In this document: piece by piece, positions 63,860-64,000 of the stretch | Layout: every line of letters starts with the position of its first letter | Numbering within the stretch: the stretch's first letter is position 1 | Translations under genes and position numbers: made by a program | The notes under the pieces: model-generated | Database searches by the model: none | The model's input: the letters and a program-made list of their open reading frames with translations, nothing else | Told to the model about the DNA's origin: nothing | Source of the DNA: Achromobacter aegrifaciens | Lineage (GTDB): Bacteria; Pseudomonadota; Gammaproteobacteria; Burkholderiales; Burkholderiaceae_B | Assembly: GCF_902859735.1 (NCBI RefSeq) | Contig: NZ_CADIJY010000003.1 | Location: 124,001-188,000 of the forward strand | Reading direction: 5' to 3' | Length of the DNA: 64,000 nucleotides

Positions 63860-64000
63860 ATGATGCCGCCCGATACGCTCGCCTTTGCCGCACCCGTCGT
63901 CCTTGCCGCCTATGTCGTCTTCGGGATGACGGGATTCGGCGCGGCCATGGTGGCCGTGCCGCTGCTGGTCCAGTTCATGCCCTTGCAGTTCGCGGTTCCG
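63860..64000 (+). CDS. TauE/SafE-family transporter, N-terminal fragment
   Basis: Only the first 47 codons are in view; the gene runs off the right edge. MMPPDTLAFAAPVVLAAYVV, then FGMTGFGAAMVAVPLLVQFMP shows the first helix of sulfite/organic-acid exporter TauE/SafE-like proteins. It starts six bases after the binding-protein stop, so it belongs to the same operon and may move the same substrate. Confidence 0.7.
   Translation, partial: MMPPDTLAFAAPVVLAAYVVFGMTGFGAAMVAVPLLVQFMPLQFAVP

Overview
The window is GC-rich chromosomal DNA from a beta-proteobacterium, most likely of the family Alcaligenaceae (Bordetella/Achromobacter-like). This is inferred from the dense coding, the order pepP, ubiH-like, dusB, fis, purH, ruvC, ruvA, two Bug/TctC-type binding proteins, a phasin, and a large autotransporter. 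No species call is made. There is no rRNA operon, insertion sequence, prophage or CRISPR array. Three tRNA genes are present, all on the minus strand.

Layout. 1-8.4 kb: the 5' part of recQ, an usher-like outer-membrane barrel, an OmpR/EnvZ-type pair, ruvB, a PLP dehydratase, an NAD-binding epimerase-like protein and ruvA. 8.4-15.2 kb: a minus-strand housekeeping block (ruvC, purH, fis, dusB, a UbiH-type monooxygenase, pepP) interrupted by one plus-strand TM2 membrane protein. 15.2-21.7 kb: a metal-ion region. A yybP-ykoY (Mn2+) riboswitch precedes a CaCA-type exchanger. Next comes a Mg2+ locus in which a long structured leader with a 17-codon ORF precedes a small ACT-like protein. A second, proline-rich leader ORF resembling enteric MgtL precedes the P-type ATPase mgtA, and a porin follows.

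21.8-49.3 kb: mixed metabolism and regulation. It includes a CtaG-like protein; a MerR+XRE+cupin regulator divergent from an amine-oxidase-like flavoprotein and an APC permease; galU; a BepA-like protease; ilvE divergent from azlCD across a perfect dyad; a RhlE-type helicase; cinA-like; an IclR/Bug pair; a phasin; the nudix-aat-bpt-pyrD run; LysR/DoxX; a gene broken by an in-frame TAA; and a hydroxyacid dehydrogenase overlapping an Imm5-like gene. 49.3-55.8 kb: tRNA-Cys and tRNA-Gly, then an accessory segment (ProQ/FinO protein, a decayed sensor kinase, an AT-rich promoter with GGATGGTATCC elements every 32-33 bp, a 984-residue autotransporter), closed by a second identical tRNA-Gly.

56.1-64 kb: a catabolic operon. 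It has a four-subunit fumarate-reductase-like membrane complex whose flavoprotein lacks the covalent-FAD histidine, a two-subunit class I fumarase/tartrate-dehydratase-like hydratase, an amidohydrolase-fold protein without the usual metal motif, a LysR regulator, a Tat-type Bug binding protein and the start of a TauE/SafE transporter. Together they suggest uptake, oxidation and hydration of a substituted C4-dicarboxylate. The strongest candidates for undescribed biology are the mgtA leader system, the phased operator array before the autotransporter, and this dicarboxylate cluster.
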